This document shows positions 63,830-64,000 of a DNA stretch of 64,000 nt, piece by piece. The position numbers were made by a program, and so were the translations under genes. Each line of letters begins with the position of its first letter. The first letter of the stretch is position 1. Under the pieces are notes generated by a model. That model was not told the origin of the DNA and searched no databases. It saw nothing but the letters and a program-made list of their open reading frames with translations. Source of the DNA: Phenylobacterium sp. (GTDB lineage Bacteria; Pseudomonadota; Alphaproteobacteria; Caulobacterales; Caulobacteraceae); NCBI RefSeq assembly GCF_004799515.1, contig NZ_SSMX01000004.1, positions 180,824-244,823 on the forward strand, in the 5' to 3' direction.

Positions 63830-64000
63830 CGAGGCCCTACCGAAAGGGGTTACACGGGCCGCGGGAGATTTTCTCAGGCAGAGACATTGTAGATAGGGTT
63901 GTCAGGTTAACTCGACGAAGTTGAGTGGTGGCTGGGTGCCGTGATTTAGACCACAGCCCTCTCCCACGCCGCGTGAGCCTCGCCGCGAAAGCGGCGAAGG

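Larger units (their letters stand above)
63584..64000. other. Right-end intergenic region without a gene
   Basis: No credible gene in the last 417 bp. It contains a hairpin and a palindrome listed separately; its 3' part may precede a gene outside the window. Confidence 0.6.

Overview
The window is GC-rich chromosomal DNA from an alphaproteobacterium. Gene content (TonB-dependent receptor, S9 peptidase, many alpha/beta hydrolases, FixJ-type regulators, GcvA-type LysR) suggests the Caulobacterales, perhaps Phenylobacterium or Caulobacter; this placement is inference. No CRISPR array, rRNA or recognisable insertion sequence was seen.

Layout. 1-2.6 kb: partial msrA, a secreted TPR protein and an exported haem-binding-type protein, ending at tRNA-Ser(GGA). 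2.7-16.9 kb: a mobile defence island next to the tRNA: large serine recombinase with DUF2924 and DUF3489 partners, a DUF5681 protein, a ParB-methyltransferase fusion, a restriction-endonuclease operon (its main gene split by a probable frameshift) facing an XRE regulator with paired operators, a type II Thoeris pair (TIR ThsB and membrane-macro ThsA), and a 1,999-residue nuclease-TPR-PIN-like protein. 17-27.4 kb: hydrolases, a DipZ-like thioredoxin protein with a damaged CXXC, a PAS/GAF histidine kinase with two response regulators, an epoxide hydrolase and a second kinase. A repeated inverted-repeat site precedes these operons and probably forms the FixJ-like regulon.

27.5-35.8 kb: amino-acid and peptide catabolism: Lrp regulator with divergent alanine dehydrogenase, aminotransferase, CocE-type hydrolase, and a DgcN/DgcR/DgcA-like D-glutamate module. 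A CTAAT-N6-ATTAG palindrome marks its promoters and appears again at the right end. 35.9-51 kb: tannase-family esterase, then a ten-gene minus-strand run (GMC oxidoreductase, aldehyde dehydrogenase, enolase-superfamily enzyme, DapA-family lyase, Ntn asparaginase-type hydrolase, complete polyamine/iron-type ABC importer, carboxylesterase) facing a LysR gene. 51-63.6 kb: an ornithine cyclodeaminase remnant and an intact paralogue, an SSADH-type dehydrogenase, a 2,2-dialkylglycine decarboxylase-like enzyme, a GntR regulator, a TonB receptor, a D-cysteine desulfhydrase/ACC deaminase-family enzyme, a P5C-reductase-like protein and a frameshifted S9 peptidase.

The second half reads as uptake and breakdown of unusual amino acids, peptides or acylated derivatives. 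Three recurring operator families tie it together: GATATG-N9-CATATC LysR boxes, CTAAT palindromes, and ATTTTGCAAAAT at the GntR/TonB-receptor promoter.
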